DNA from: an uncultured Clostridium sp.
GTDB taxonomy: Bacteria > Bacillota > Clostridia > Lachnospirales > Lachnospiraceae
Length of the DNA: 56,714 nucleotides
Reading direction: 5' to 3'
Assembly (NCBI GenBank): GCA_934438135.1
Contig: CAKSBP010000023.1
Coordinates: 1-56,714 of the forward strand
The position numbers and the translations under genes were made by a program. Under the pieces are notes generated by a model that saw only the letters and a list, made by a program, of their open reading frames with translations, had not been told where the DNA came from and made no database searches. Each line of letters starts with the position of its first letter. Within the stretch, counting starts at the first letter, position 1. Positions 1 through 8,566 of the stretch are shown piece by piece.

Positions 1-1125
1 GAACACTATGAAGAAATGAAATATACTTTACATCCTCGTCCATCTGTTATCGAAAACGTAGATAAAATGATAAACTGCGGTGCCCCTGCTTTTGGTGGTG
101 CCATGTATGGATGCACTCATTGTGGCAAACTCAAGTTTGTTCCTTTTCGTTGCCATAGCCGTTTCTGCCCTACCTGCGGTAACAAATATTCTATGGAACG
201 TACCACTAACATGTCATTTAAACTTATCCATACTACTCATCGCCATTGCGTTTTCACTATTGACCAAAACCTCCGTGGCTTTTTCTTACAAGATCGTTCC
301 TTACTAAACTGTCTTTTTCATGCTATTACCAGCGTTGTTTTGCACATGTTTCATAAGCAAAACAAATCCAAAAATTTTACCCCCAGCTTTATTATGATAC
401 TCCATACCTTTGGTCGGGATTTAAAATGGAACCCTCATATCCACTGTCTTATCACTGAGAGCGGTTATAGCGATGATGGGTTTTGGAAAGCTACACATCA
501 TTTCAATGATACCTTTCTTCGTAATGCATTTCGCACTGCTCTACTCAATGAAATACAGACTATTCTAGGTCCCTCTTTCAAAAAAACTAAAGCCAAATGC
601 TATACGGAACATAAACAGGGTTTTTATGTTTATGCAAAAGCAAACAAATGTGACCCTACTGTTGTTACTAAATACATTGACCGTTATCTTGGTCGCCCTG
701 TTATTGCTACTTCTCGTATTGATAATTATGATGGCGAAACTGTCACTTTCCATTATAATCGCCATGAAGATAACAAACTTATCATTGAAACCATTCCTGC
801 TATGGATTTTATTAAACGTTTAATTCATCATATTCCTGAAAAGCATTTTAAAATGATTCGTTATGGTGGTCTTTATGCTCGCCATCGTGATATTGACAAA
901 CATCTTTATCGTGCCATCTCCAAAAATACCCACCCTTTTTTACGCAGCTTCAACAAATGGCGTGTTGCCATTCTTGGTGCATTTGGTTACGATCCACTTA
1001 AATGTCCGGATTGCGGACATGAAATGGATTTTCTCGAACTATATTTTAATCACCAGCGTGTTTCCCTCGAAAAAATGTACGAGAATGTTATGTCCAAATC
1101 TCGTAGAAAGCGGTCTTCTGCTTAG
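1..1125 (+). CDS. IS91-type transposase, 5' end cut by window edge
   Basis: The frame is open from base 1, so the true start lies outside the window; an internal ATG at 16 is probably not the start. The visible 374 residues begin in the N-terminal zinc-binding domain, with cysteine pairs C-x2-C (YGCTHCGK) and CHSRFCPTCG. They continue with an HUH motif (NPHIHCLI), a YIDRY segment whose tyrosines are spaced like the Y2 pair of IS91 transposases, and a C-terminal CPDCGHEM knuckle. The family moves single-stranded DNA by rolling circle. No frameshift is seen, so the gene may be functional if its start is intact. It is followed by a small acidic ORF and a strong hairpin that may mark the element's end. 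Family call is firm; completeness is unknown. Confidence 0.85.
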   Translation, partial: EHYEEMKYTLHPRPSVIENVDKMINCGAPAFGGAMYGCTHCGKLKFVPFRCHSRFCPTCGNKYSMERTTNMSFKLIHTTHRHCVFTIDQNLRGFFLQDRSLLNCLFHAITSVVLHMFHKQNKSKNFTPSFIMILHTFGRDLKWNPHIHCLITESGYSDDGFWKATHHFNDTFLRNAFRTALLNEIQTILGPSFKKTKAKCYTEHKQGFYVYAKANKCDPTVVTKYIDRYLGRPVIATSRIDNYDGETVTFHYNRHEDNKLIIETIPAMDFIKRLIHHIPEKHFKMIRYGGLYARHRDIDKHLYRAISKNTHPFLRSFNKWRVAILGAFGYDPLKCPDCGHEMDFLELYFNHQRVSLEKMYENVMSKSRRKRSSA

Positions 1126-1175
1126 TTTTCATTTTTTTGTTATATGATACAATTCTCTCAAAGGAGGATTGCCAA

Positions 1176-1346
1176 ATGCCAATAAATATCGAGGAATTAC
1201 GCCAAAAATACATCGATAATCCACCAGAAGGGTTAACTTCAGAGGACATTTGCTCCATGAGTGATGAAGATCTTCTGGATATGGATTATTTCATGAACGA
1301 AGAACTGGATGATGATTTTGGAGAAGAAGGTTTTTATATTTTTTAA
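1176..1346 (+). CDS. small acidic protein downstream of IS91 transposase
   Basis: A 56-residue ORF starting at an ATG five bases after AAAGGAGGATTGCCAA-type ribosome binding sequence; a longer reading from 1137 lacks such a site. The product is strongly acidic, with runs of Asp and Glu in the second half (MDYFMNEELDDDFGEE). It shows no signal peptide or membrane segment. It lies 50 bases after the transposase, so it is probably a passenger or accessory gene of the element. Function unknown; an acidic single-strand DNA mimic or a transposase-binding protein would be guesses only. Confidence 0.6.
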   Translation: MPINIEELRQKYIDNPPEGLTSEDICSMSDEDLLDMDYFMNEELDDDFGEEGFYIF

Positions 1347-1393
1347 TTTTTTTCTACAATCTATGGGAAAGTGCACCCATTTTTATCCTATCT

Positions 1394-1425
1394 AACGTAT
1401 GTTCGATGAACATACGTTATTTTTT
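1394..1425. terminator. hairpin with T-run after the IS91 genes
   Basis: Perfect 11-bp inverted repeat AACGTATGTTC / GAACATACGTT around a 3-base loop, followed by ATTTTTT on the plus strand. It can act as an intrinsic terminator for the IS91 genes. It may also lie at the terminal end of the element, because IS91-type ends carry hairpins. Confidence 0.6.
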
Positions 1426-1458
1426 ATGTCTAAAAAAATCGGAATTTCCTATAAAGTA

Positions 1459-1503
1459 AAAAAGATCCAAAATCATTAAAAATATGCAGGATTTTAGATC
1501 TTT
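1459..1503 (-). terminator. terminator of the secreted amidase-like gene
   Basis: On the minus strand AAAGATC-t-AAAATC pairs with GATTTT-g-GATCTTT and ends in a T-run, 25 bases after the stop codon of the gene at 1529-2677. Confidence 0.65.
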
Positions 1504-1528
1504 CAAGATTAAATTTTCTAAATTAATT

Positions 1529-2677
1529 CTACTCTCTTCCAGTAATGTGATAATATGCCTTTGTTGCTGTAGGATAATATTCAGCCAAAGATACATGACG
1601 TTTATTAGTTGTATGACAGCAGAAAAGAATATCACTTCGACCAGATGAACCATATTCAATACCTGTTACAATTAAAGAATGAAATGCTTGTGAATTGGAA
1701 AGCAACTGAATAATATCACCATTTGCTACACTAGACCAATTTGAACTAGACCATTTAATTTTGCACTGTGTCGATTGTAAATATAATCTGAAGTATTTAG
1801 CACCAGCCCATGAAGAAGAACGTGAACTTGAGCTTGAATAATACCAGCAAGTATTGGTACCGGTTGTCCCATAATGCATAGATATTCCGCCAGCAACTAA
1901 ACATTGTGAAATAAAATTAGTACAATCCTCACTATAGTATGGATATGCAGAATTTGGAGACAAAGCATATTTTAAAGCATATTTAGTTGCACTTGTCCGA
2001 TTATATGAAGAAGATAATATACTCGCAACCGGAATTTCTTTCTCCGTAACTTTTTTCTCCTCTTTTAAATCACTCTTAAAAGTTGATAAATAATTTTTTC
2101 TTTTGGTTTCCGTAATAATAGTGCTATCGCTATCTAGTTGTTGTAACTCTGAATCAGCATATTCATTTATTAGTCCGTCCACACTTGTGATTTTCCAATC
2201 CGAGTTATCCTTTTTTAAACTAATTTCGTAGTCATCAACAGAACCAGACTGAACATCAGAAGAAAACTTATAATTCCATTCCTTTTCAACTGAAATATCG
2301 ACAGTTGCAGTGTCTTCTGCAATATTAAATTCGTTATATGTAATATTCATATTTTTATTGTATTCTTTTAAATCAAGCTCATTATTTTCATCAATGATTT
2401 CTCTTCTTTCTAACATAAGCTCTACACGCTCTGCATTTGATTTCTCAACTTTATTATCTAGTGATAATATATCATTATTCAGAAAATCCATTATTTGAGA
2501 TGCATCATTATAGTTTAGATTAGTATTTTCATAAGCTTGAAAGAAATTGTTTACTGTTTGCTCAATTTTTGCATTATCACTTTGAATTGATTCAGCCGAT
2601 ATACGTTTGTTTGGATAGGGAACAGCTAGAGTCAATAATAATGCTGCACTAATAGCCACTTTAATAAGTTTTTTCAT
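1529..2677 (-). CDS. secreted Amidase_6-domain protein
   Basis: 382 residues, start preceded by AAAGGAGTGTTTAT. An N-terminal signal peptide (KKLIKVAISAALLLTLAVP) is followed by about 190 residues of charged, helix-prone sequence. The C-terminal 160 residues carry the putative amidase domain known as Amidase_6 (PF12671). Its hallmark is YYSEDCTNFISQCLVAGG with the likely nucleophile cysteine, and AFHSLIVTGI supplies a conserved histidine. The domain belongs to the papain-like/NlpC-related cysteine hydrolases and is common in Clostridia, usually with unknown substrate. It probably acts outside the cell. A second, shorter copy without signal peptide sits at 41587-42069. Confidence 0.8.
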   Translation of the reverse strand: MKKLIKVAISAALLLTLAVPYPNKRISAESIQSDNAKIEQTVNNFFQAYENTNLNYNDASQIMDFLNNDILSLDNKVEKSNAERVELMLERREIIDENNELDLKEYNKNMNITYNEFNIAEDTATVDISVEKEWNYKFSSDVQSGSVDDYEISLKKDNSDWKITSVDGLINEYADSELQQLDSDSTIITETKRKNYLSTFKSDLKEEKKVTEKEIPVASILSSSYNRTSATKYALKYALSPNSAYPYYSEDCTNFISQCLVAGGISMHYGTTGTNTCWYYSSSSSRSSSWAGAKYFRLYLQSTQCKIKWSSSNWSSVANGDIIQLLSNSQAFHSLIVTGIEYGSSGRSDILFCCHTTNKRHVSLAEYYPTATKAYYHITGRE

Positions 2678-2787
2678 ATAAACACTCCTTTTGTCAATGT
2701 TGTTAAGATATTTTGGTCGCTCCTAATATATTACATTTTTAGAAATAATGTGTCAATATGTTTAGGAACTTTTTATCATATAGCTTT

Positions 2788-3453
2788 CTATTTAAACAAA
2801 GGATATTCTTTTACATTTTTCTCTGTCCAAACAATAATTTTCAAACTGCTAAATGTATCATCCTCTTTGTCTTTATTTAAATATACCCATTTATCTGGAC
2901 CTATTTTAATCATTTCTGATAGTGGTAACAAAGATTTTAATTGCTTTGAATCAGGAGTTCCTTTATCAGAAAAGTAATATATATCATTTGAAAATGTTGA
3001 TATATTATCCACATCGATTTTCTTAACCTTTGTCAGCTTACTGTTCTTTACATTATATTCATAGTTTAATCCAGCATTTTCATTTTGTAGATAAATTGTA
3101 TCTCCATTGTCTGAAATCTGAATAGATGCAAAATTATCTCCCTGTGTATCATTCATATTAATACTAGCTAAATTTAAAGTTTGTATTACTTTTTCTTTTT
3201 GTAAATCGTATACCAGTAATCCAGGTCTATCATAAATAATTGCATATTCTTGAGAGGCATAAAGTAAGGTTGTTGGGCTTGCTCCAGTCTCTGTATTTTT
3301 AAAATTTTCTATCAGATTCTGATCCACATTTTCTGAAATAGCAGATTTACTCTTTGTATTATTCTTTACTAAAATGTAAATTCCTGCTACCATTACAACA
3401 CATAATATAAAAATTAATATAGTAACTGCTATACTTCTTTTTTTTAAACTCAT
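2788..3453 (-). CDS. membrane-anchored protein of unknown function
   Basis: 221 residues; start preceded by GAGGAGGACTGTAT. One N-terminal hydrophobic segment (about residues 8-28, IAVTILIFILCVVMVAGIYILV) is most likely an uncleaved anchor. The remaining part would be extracellular. It contains repeated short strand-like stretches (YAIIYDRPGLLVYDLQ, ISDNGDTIYLQN, KWVYLNKD) that resemble beta-propeller blades, though no known family is recognised. It lies 110 bases upstream of the secreted amidase-like gene on the same strand, so the two could be cotranscribed. Confidence 0.6.
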   Translation of the reverse strand: MSLKKRSIAVTILIFILCVVMVAGIYILVKNNTKSKSAISENVDQNLIENFKNTETGASPTTLLYASQEYAIIYDRPGLLVYDLQKEKVIQTLNLASINMNDTQGDNFASIQISDNGDTIYLQNENAGLNYEYNVKNSKLTKVKKIDVDNISTFSNDIYYFSDKGTPDSKQLKSLLPLSEMIKIGPDKWVYLNKDKEDDTFSSLKIIVWTEKNVKEYPLFK

Positions 3454-3562
3454 ATACAGTCCTCCTCGTATAATTTCTTATCATTTAACTTAAATCAATA
3501 TACCTAATTTTACTATAATATGCCATTATTTATGATAGTGTCAAGTATTTTGTGTAAATAGA

Positions 3563-3681
3563 TTAGGAATACCTTTCGGTAAACATATCCTGAAGTACAT
3601 CATAAGAACAGGCAAAGCCTTTCAGCTTTCTTGTAGACCATGATTCATTATAAGCACTTACTTTATAATAAACAAGTGGAT
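3563..3681 (-). pseudogene. C-terminal remnant of an unknown gene cut by IS3 end
   Basis: Reading the minus strand, an open frame runs from the IS3 end to a stop at 3563 and encodes NPLVYYKVSAYNESWSTRKL and then about 18 more residues. It has no start of its own and abuts the insertion-sequence end, so it may be the tail of an interrupted gene. I do not recognise the family. The rest of 3454-3562 shows no gene. Confidence 0.3.
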
Positions 3682-4225
3682 TGTCAACACTTTTTTAGAC
3701 AAATTTTTTTAGGTTATTTTCCCGGTATTGTACAGGCGTTTGATAACCTAAGAAAGAATGTATGCGGTGATGATTATACCAGTTTACATAATCCCATAGT
3801 TTTATCTTTAGTTCTTCCAGTTTATGGAATGTTTCTAACAGTTCTTCAATTGTCTGATTTTTGAATTCGTTTCCCCAGTCCGTATGAAAAATATGGATTT
3901 CTGACAGATTGCCGTCTACCTTCATAAACGCCTGTTTTACGAGTTCTGCTGTTTTATGTTCTCCTGCACTGTATCCAATAATCTCCCTGTTAAAGAGATC
4001 AATAAGTACACATATATAATTCCAACGGTTTCCTACCCTTACATATGTTAAATCACTTACCATTACATTACGGTATGGCTGGTTTTGAAATTGTCTGTTC
4101 AACACATTCTCCACCTTCGATTCGTTACATCTGTCTTTTTGCGGTTTAAACTGTGCTGTAGTATAGCTTGATACCAGACCTTCCTGTTTCATAATCCGCC
4201 CAATCCGGCGTCTTGATACTGAATC
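3682..4225 (-). pseudogene. IS3-family (IS150-like) orfB remnant with internal deletion
   Basis: The readable part (ATG at 4192, stop at 3695, 165 residues) is the integrase-core half of an IS3 transposase: SDLTYVRVGNRWNYICVLIDLFNREIIGY, then FHTDWGNEF with the second catalytic Asp. After EELLETF it jumps to HKLEELKIKLWDYVNWYNHHRIHSFLGYQTP. Intact relatives have about 30 extra residues here, including the NAxAE segment with the catalytic Glu. Homology extends upstream of the ATG (VSRRRIGRIM) but meets a stop at about 4232. The right end near 3682 begins TGTCAACACTTTTTTAGACA, a typical end for this group. The element is dead. Confidence 0.75.
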
Positions 4226-4238
4226 GATTATAATTTAG

Positions 4239-4328
4239 ACAGTTGCATTACGTGAATCGGGTAAGGCTGTGTCTTCTATTGTGAAAGAATACGGAACTTC
4301 CAAATTAACAGTAAAAAAATGGACATAA
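4239..4328 (+). pseudogene. IS3 orfA helix-turn-helix fragment, opposite strand
   Basis: Between a TAG and a TAA the plus strand encodes ALRESGKAVSSIVKEYGTSK followed by LTVKKWT. This matches the N-terminal helix-turn-helix of IS3 OrfA proteins (EESGKSVSxVAREYGVSKxTIHKW). It lies in the orientation opposite to the neighbouring orfB remnant, so at least two IS3-type insertions or a rearrangement occurred here. Confidence 0.6.
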
Positions 4329-4430
4329 GATTTCATATCTAATTCTTACCAAAGAAAGTACTATTTATATACATATGACCGTCAATATTTCAGCTATCTT
4401 CTTCACATACTAAAATCAGGAGGCGATTTC

Positions 4431-4577
4431 ATGTCTAGAATCAGCAATGAAAGAATCAAAGTTTTAACACTAAACGAATCCCAGAAGTATTCTAAGCTTT
4501 ATTCAAAAGAGTCCCAGAAAATAAAAAAGTACACTGCGGAAAACTTTAATAATTCGTACAAAACATCTATGAAATAA
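4431..4577 (+). CDS. small hypothetical protein, 48 residues
   Basis: A short ORF with a good ribosome binding site (CAGGAGGCGATTTC then ATG). The product starts MSRISNERIKVLTLNESQKY, is lysine- and serine-rich, and has no membrane segment. It sits between IS3 fragments and the convergent staygreen-type gene. It may be a real small gene or the surviving 5' end of an interrupted one. No family is recognised. Confidence 0.4.
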   Translation: MSRISNERIKVLTLNESQKYSKLYSKESQKIKKYTAENFNNSYKTSMK

Positions 4578-4632
4578 GTACAATAAGTTTTTGAACAGTT
4601 CCTGTCTTCTATTCCAGCACAACACCTTTGGA

Positions 4633-4683
4633 GAAAAAAATACCTTCCCAGCCCTGACATCTATCAGGTACCGGCAAGGTATT
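4633..4683 (-). terminator. terminator of the staygreen-family gene
   Basis: On the minus strand ATACCTT pairs with AAGGTAT and an inner CCTGA/TCAGG stem is nested inside; a T7 run follows. It lies directly after the stop codon at 4690. Confidence 0.65.
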
Positions 4684-4689
4684 CTCCTT

Positions 4690-5136
4690 CTATTTATAAT
4701 CTTTCATAGTTCCATAGCTGTGTACTTTATTATACTCTGGATTTTCCGAACGGAAATGAATTTCAATTGGGATATCATCCAGATTCGGATATTTCTGAAA
4801 CAGTCTACGGTCTGCATACCGAATTGCCTTGAGAGCCAAAGGCATCTCTCGAGTAAATATATCATAACGGAATTTTGACCTTCCCTGTACGCCTTCTCCG
4901 TCCACCAGTACTTCTCCATATAAAATAAGTTGCTTATCGCGTAGCATAAACGTCATTAAAACCTCGTCCCTGATATCATCGATTTTGTCTTCGGCAAACT
5001 TGCGTCCAATTGTAACAAATAATTCTCCGGTATCATCTGAATGTGTTATGGTATATTTTCGTCCTCTTATTGGTCGAATCACATTGGTCTGCTCACGGTA
5101 TTCCACATTAACTCTCCCTGATTCAAATTGATTCAT
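4690..5136 (-). CDS. staygreen-family protein
   Basis: 148 residues. The segment RKYTITHSDDTGELFVTIG is the hallmark of the staygreen family (PF12638), followed by KIDDIRDEVLMTFM and a C-terminal PIEIHFRS. Plant staygreen proteins remove magnesium from chlorophyll a, and some bacterial homologues are reported to have Mg-dechelatase activity. A fermentative gut bacterium has no chlorophyll of its own, so the physiological substrate is unclear; dietary chlorophyll or another metallo-tetrapyrrole is conjecture. The gene is divergent from hcp with a 135-base gap and ends in its own terminator. Confidence 0.8.
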   Translation of the reverse strand: MNQFESGRVNVEYREQTNVIRPIRGRKYTITHSDDTGELFVTIGRKFAEDKIDDIRDEVLMTFMLRDKQLILYGEVLVDGEGVQGRSKFRYDIFTREMPLALKAIRYADRRLFQKYPNLDDIPIEIHFRSENPEYNKVHSYGTMKDYK

Positions 5137-5171
5137 CTATGTATCCCCCTGGATATTTTTTCTATAGCTCT

Positions 5172-5180
5172 ATTATATCA
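5172..5180 (-). promoter_or_regulatory. extended -10 promoter candidate for the staygreen gene
   Basis: The minus strand reads TGATATAAT, a TG-n-TATAAT extended -10, 36 bases upstream of the start codon. The -35 region is weak, as is usual for extended -10 promoters. Confidence 0.45.
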
Positions 5181-5271
5181 TAAATTCAACATGCTTATTA
5201 CAGGAAAAAGAATAAAAAGCCACAATCTTTCCATACTAAAATTATTGCTAGATTCAGAAAGGAGATTCAAA

Positions 5272-6945
5272 ATGGGTAATAATATGGATTTAAATTATGA
5301 AATGTTCTGTTACCAATGTGAACAGACAGCCGGAGGAAAAGGCTGTACCAAAATGGGTGTCTGTGGAAAAACGCCTGAAATAGCCAATCTTCAGGATTTG
5401 TTGATTTACCAGATTAAAGGAATCAGCTGCTATGCAAAGATATTGATTGAAAAGGGTGAACATATTGACAAAACTATTGTAAGTTTTGTTGAAAACTCCT
5501 TATTTACTACACTAACTAACGTAAACTTTGACAGTAATGCACATGTAGAAATGTTGAAAGAATCCCAACGTATCAAGGAATCTTTACGAAACACTATTGG
5601 ACCAATTAAAAATGATACGGCTCATGCAGCATATAATCTGCCAGAAACTAAAGCTGAAATGCTCAAGGATGCAACAATGGCTGGTATTATGTATGATAAA
5701 TCCCTAGATCCGGATATCCGTTCCCTGCGCCAGACTATTGTTTACGGTTTAAAAGGAATCAGTGCTTATGGACATCAGGCAAGAGAGCTTGGTTATTACA
5801 GTGATGAAGTGGATGATTTCTATATTCTTGCACTAGAGGCAGTAACCGATGATACATTAACCGTTGAGGATTTAATCCGCTGGACGATGCGTACTGGTGA
5901 AATGTCCATCGAGGTTATGAAAAAGCTGGACGAAGCCAATACAACAATTTATGAAAATCCTTCTCCACACAAAGTAAATGTTCATATTAAAAAAGGACCA
6001 TTTATCATTGTTTCCGGTCACGACTTAAAAGATCTGGAAATGGTTCTGGAACAGACCAAAGGAAAAGGCATTAATGTTTACACCCATGGTGAAATGATTC
6101 CCTGCCACGGTTACCCTGGACTAAAAAAATACCCTCATTTAATTGGTAACTTCGGTGGTGCATGGCAGGATCAGCAGAAAGAATTTGACGACCTTCCTGG
6201 CTGCATTCTGATGACTACTAACTGTCTGATGAAACCAAGAGAATCCTACAAAGACCGGATTTACAGTACAAACGTAGTTGGGTGGGATGGTGTAAAACAC
6301 ATTCACAAAAACGACAAAGGGGAAAAAGATTTTAGTGAAATCATCCAGCAGGCACTGGAGCTAGGTGGTTTCAAAGAAGACCAGGAACCTCATGAAATTC
6401 TGGTTGGATTTGGACATCATGCAGCACTTAGCTATGCAGATAAAATTGTTGAAGCCGTTAAATCTGGGCAATTGAGACATTTCTTCTTAATTGGAGGATG
6501 TGATGGTGCACGCCCTGGACGAAATTACTATACCCAATTTGCAAAAATGGTTCCTAAGGACTGTATCATTCTCACGTTAGCATGTGGAAAATATCGTTTT
6601 AACAAGCTGGACTTTGGGGAAGTTGCAGGACTGCCAAGACTTCTGGATGTGGGACAGTGTAATGATGTATATTCGGCAATCCGAATTGCTACTGTACTGG
6701 CAGATGCTTTTGGAACGGATGTCAATGGACTTCCACTTTCTATGATTGTATCTTGGTATGAACAAAAGGCTGTCGCAGATTTACTGGCACTGCTTTCTCT
6801 TGGAATTAAAAATATTTATCTTGGACCAACGCTTCCGGCTTTCTTTAGTCCAAATGTTTTGCAGTATCTGGTGGATACATTTAATATCCGGCTGATTAGT
6901 AATGCAGAGGATGATATCAAGACTTGTCTGCAGCAGAATATCTAG
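5272..6945 (+). CDS. hcp: hydroxylamine reductase (hybrid cluster protein, class I)
   Basis: 557 residues from an ATG preceded by AGAAAGGAGATTCAAA; a longer reading from 5128 has no ribosome site. The N-terminal cysteines at 13, 16, 25 and 31 (C-x2-C-x8-C-x5-C) bind the cubane cluster in the manner of class I Hcp of strict anaerobes. The hybrid Fe-S-O cluster region is seen in NTNCLMKPRE-like, IGGCDGA, LACGKYRFNKLDFG and DVGQCND segments. The enzyme reduces hydroxylamine or nitric oxide and can S-nitrosylate proteins. Its usual reductase Hcr is not in the window. The convergent neighbour is a DUF438-PAS protein, and together they suggest a nitrosative/redox stress locus. Confidence 0.95.
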   Translation: MGNNMDLNYEMFCYQCEQTAGGKGCTKMGVCGKTPEIANLQDLLIYQIKGISCYAKILIEKGEHIDKTIVSFVENSLFTTLTNVNFDSNAHVEMLKESQRIKESLRNTIGPIKNDTAHAAYNLPETKAEMLKDATMAGIMYDKSLDPDIRSLRQTIVYGLKGISAYGHQARELGYYSDEVDDFYILALEAVTDDTLTVEDLIRWTMRTGEMSIEVMKKLDEANTTIYENPSPHKVNVHIKKGPFIIVSGHDLKDLEMVLEQTKGKGINVYTHGEMIPCHGYPGLKKYPHLIGNFGGAWQDQQKEFDDLPGCILMTTNCLMKPRESYKDRIYSTNVVGWDGVKHIHKNDKGEKDFSEIIQQALELGGFKEDQEPHEILVGFGHHAALSYADKIVEAVKSGQLRHFFLIGGCDGARPGRNYYTQFAKMVPKDCIILTLACGKYRFNKLDFGEVAGLPRLLDVGQCNDVYSAIRIATVLADAFGTDVNGLPLSMIVSWYEQKAVADLLALLSLGIKNIYLGPTLPAFFSPNVLQYLVDTFNIRLISNAEDDIKTCLQQNI

Positions 6946-6975
6946 AGGTGTTGGGGCAAAAGTGCCCCAACACCT
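6946..6975 (+). terminator. terminator between hcp and the DUF438 gene
   Basis: Perfect 13-bp stem AGGTGTTGGGGCA / TGCCCCAACACCT with an AAAG loop starts at the base after the hcp stop. The T-tail is weak; the stem may serve both convergent genes. Confidence 0.65.
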
Positions 6976-7021
6976 TCATACATTTTATCGTAGATTTAAG
7001 TACATAAAAAAGCTTGTACTA

Positions 7022-8224
7022 TTAATCTACTAGGCGTTTTTCACCTGTGATTTGTTGGATTGGTGCAATGTCCTGGGTGACTTCTAGGACGCCTAGGTAT
7101 TTCCCTTGGGTGTCGCGGACAGCGAAGTAGCGGATGAGAATAAATTTAGAACCCATTTGAATCCAAAAGTCTTCGTGATCTTTTTTACCAGATTTAAAAT
7201 CTGCTACGATTTGTTCAACTATATGAACACTAGCTGGGGGATGACAGTTAGATACGTTCCTTCCGACGATAGAGCGGGTTCTGGAAAAGGCTCGTTCTTT
7301 TCCTTCGGAGAAGTAAGCAACCTCATCGTTTTTGTCGACGAAGGTGATATCGAATGGAAGAGTGTTAAGCATGGCAGTGAGCTGTTCAATAGTAAAGATG
7401 CCAGATGGAAGCTGGATTTTCCCGTTTTCAGTGCCACAGTGTTCTTCTGAAACAGACTGTTCAGATTCTGCTGGTGTCCATTCGGGTACTTGCTCAATAA
7501 GATATCCGAATTCTTGGCTTTCATCTGCTATGGATTTCCATTCATATGCTGTTAATTTTTCTTCCAGCATTGGAAGGAGAATGTTTTCCTCTTTAAATAT
7601 CATTTCTTTTGCTTTTTCAAGGATTTTTCCCGTTTTCTGGGTTATCTGGTGTTGTTCTATCATAGACTGTTCCAGCATACGTTTTACTTCTTTGATTAGA
7701 TCACGGATTTCATCATCAACGGCCCACATGACTTTTGGCGGTGCAGTAACTCCATATTTTTCCATGTAAGGAAAGAACAGATTTTCTTTCTTCTGATAGT
7801 GTATATCAATTTTCAGAAGATTTTCCATACCCACTGCCAAAAGTTTTTGTTTCTCTGGAGTGTCCGCTGCTTTGTTGGGTTCGATTTCTTTTTGAAGAAT
7901 TCGATTAATTTCTTTGTTTTCCTGAACTAAGATATTTGCCGGATGTCCGGGAATATCGGTTAACTTTTCTGGACTATGGATTTCATCAATAGAACCTTTG
8001 AATACCGATGCATGGACATCGCAGAGTCCCTGGATTTCAGAAACAGGAATGCCCTCCTGCATCAGTTCTGTTTCGGCCTCTGAAATTTCTGTAGCAGATA
8101 CACCTTCAAATACCTCTTCAAATTTTCCCTTAACTTCTTCTACTGATTTTCCCTGATGAAGCTGTTTGATAATTTCTTTCAGTGTTTCTTTGCGCTTCTC
8201 CCGGTTATTGATTAACTCACTCAT
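7022..8224 (-). CDS. DUF438 / hemerythrin-like / PAS domain protein
   Basis: 400 residues, start preceded by AAAGGAGTATCC. Residues 1-75 are the DUF438 domain (KRKETLKEIIKQLHQGKSVE through SEIQGLCDVHASVFKG). Residues of about 90-230 are a helical hemerythrin-type HHE domain with HPANILVQE, DIHYQKKENLFFPYMEKYG and EENILLPML. Residues 275-395 form a PAS domain ending in GKYLGVLEVTQDIAPIQ. The combination is typical of Firmicutes redox or gas sensors, probably cytosolic and iron- or heme-binding. No output domain is present, so it may act through a partner. Confidence 0.85.
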   Translation of the reverse strand: MSELINNREKRKETLKEIIKQLHQGKSVEEVKGKFEEVFEGVSATEISEAETELMQEGIPVSEIQGLCDVHASVFKGSIDEIHSPEKLTDIPGHPANILVQENKEINRILQKEIEPNKAADTPEKQKLLAVGMENLLKIDIHYQKKENLFFPYMEKYGVTAPPKVMWAVDDEIRDLIKEVKRMLEQSMIEQHQITQKTGKILEKAKEMIFKEENILLPMLEEKLTAYEWKSIADESQEFGYLIEQVPEWTPAESEQSVSEEHCGTENGKIQLPSGIFTIEQLTAMLNTLPFDITFVDKNDEVAYFSEGKERAFSRTRSIVGRNVSNCHPPASVHIVEQIVADFKSGKKDHEDFWIQMGSKFILIRYFAVRDTQGKYLGVLEVTQDIAPIQQITGEKRLVD

Positions 8225-8236
8225 GGATACTCCTTT

Positions 8237-8462
8237 CTAAAATACTACGTTCAGGCACATTTTAAATGCTTCCATTGCAAACACAGCATGTGGCACATTA
8301 GCTGGCATTACAAGACTTTCACCTGTATTTATTTGCAAATGCAAACAATGTAAGGCTGACTGCACTATTCTGTGCCAAGGTCCGGCTCACCACCTGTCCT
8401 TCCTGATAAGAGACCAGTTCTTTTAGTTCGAGTACCTGTGATTTTTCTATATTTTTAAGCAT
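8237..8462 (-). pseudogene. broken cupin-domain gene
   Basis: An intact-looking start (GGAGATAGTTATTT then ATG at 8462) gives MLKNIEKSQVLELKELVSYQ, continuing through TLAQNSAVSLTLFAFAN to an early stop. In another frame the sequence goes on as TGESLVMPANVPHAVFAMEA and FKMCLNVVF. Intact small cupins of this type have about 30 residues between the two halves, including the metal-binding GGxxxVxxG region. A central deletion with frameshift has removed the metal-ligand part, so the gene is dead or encodes a 47-residue stub. Confidence 0.7.
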
Positions 8463-8566
8463 AAATAACTATCTCCTTTTCTTATAATATTCCGTGTCAC
8501 CTTAGTGTTCTCTTTTTAAAAGGAAATCATACACTTAAAAAAATTCTAATTTATTTTAAATCAAAG

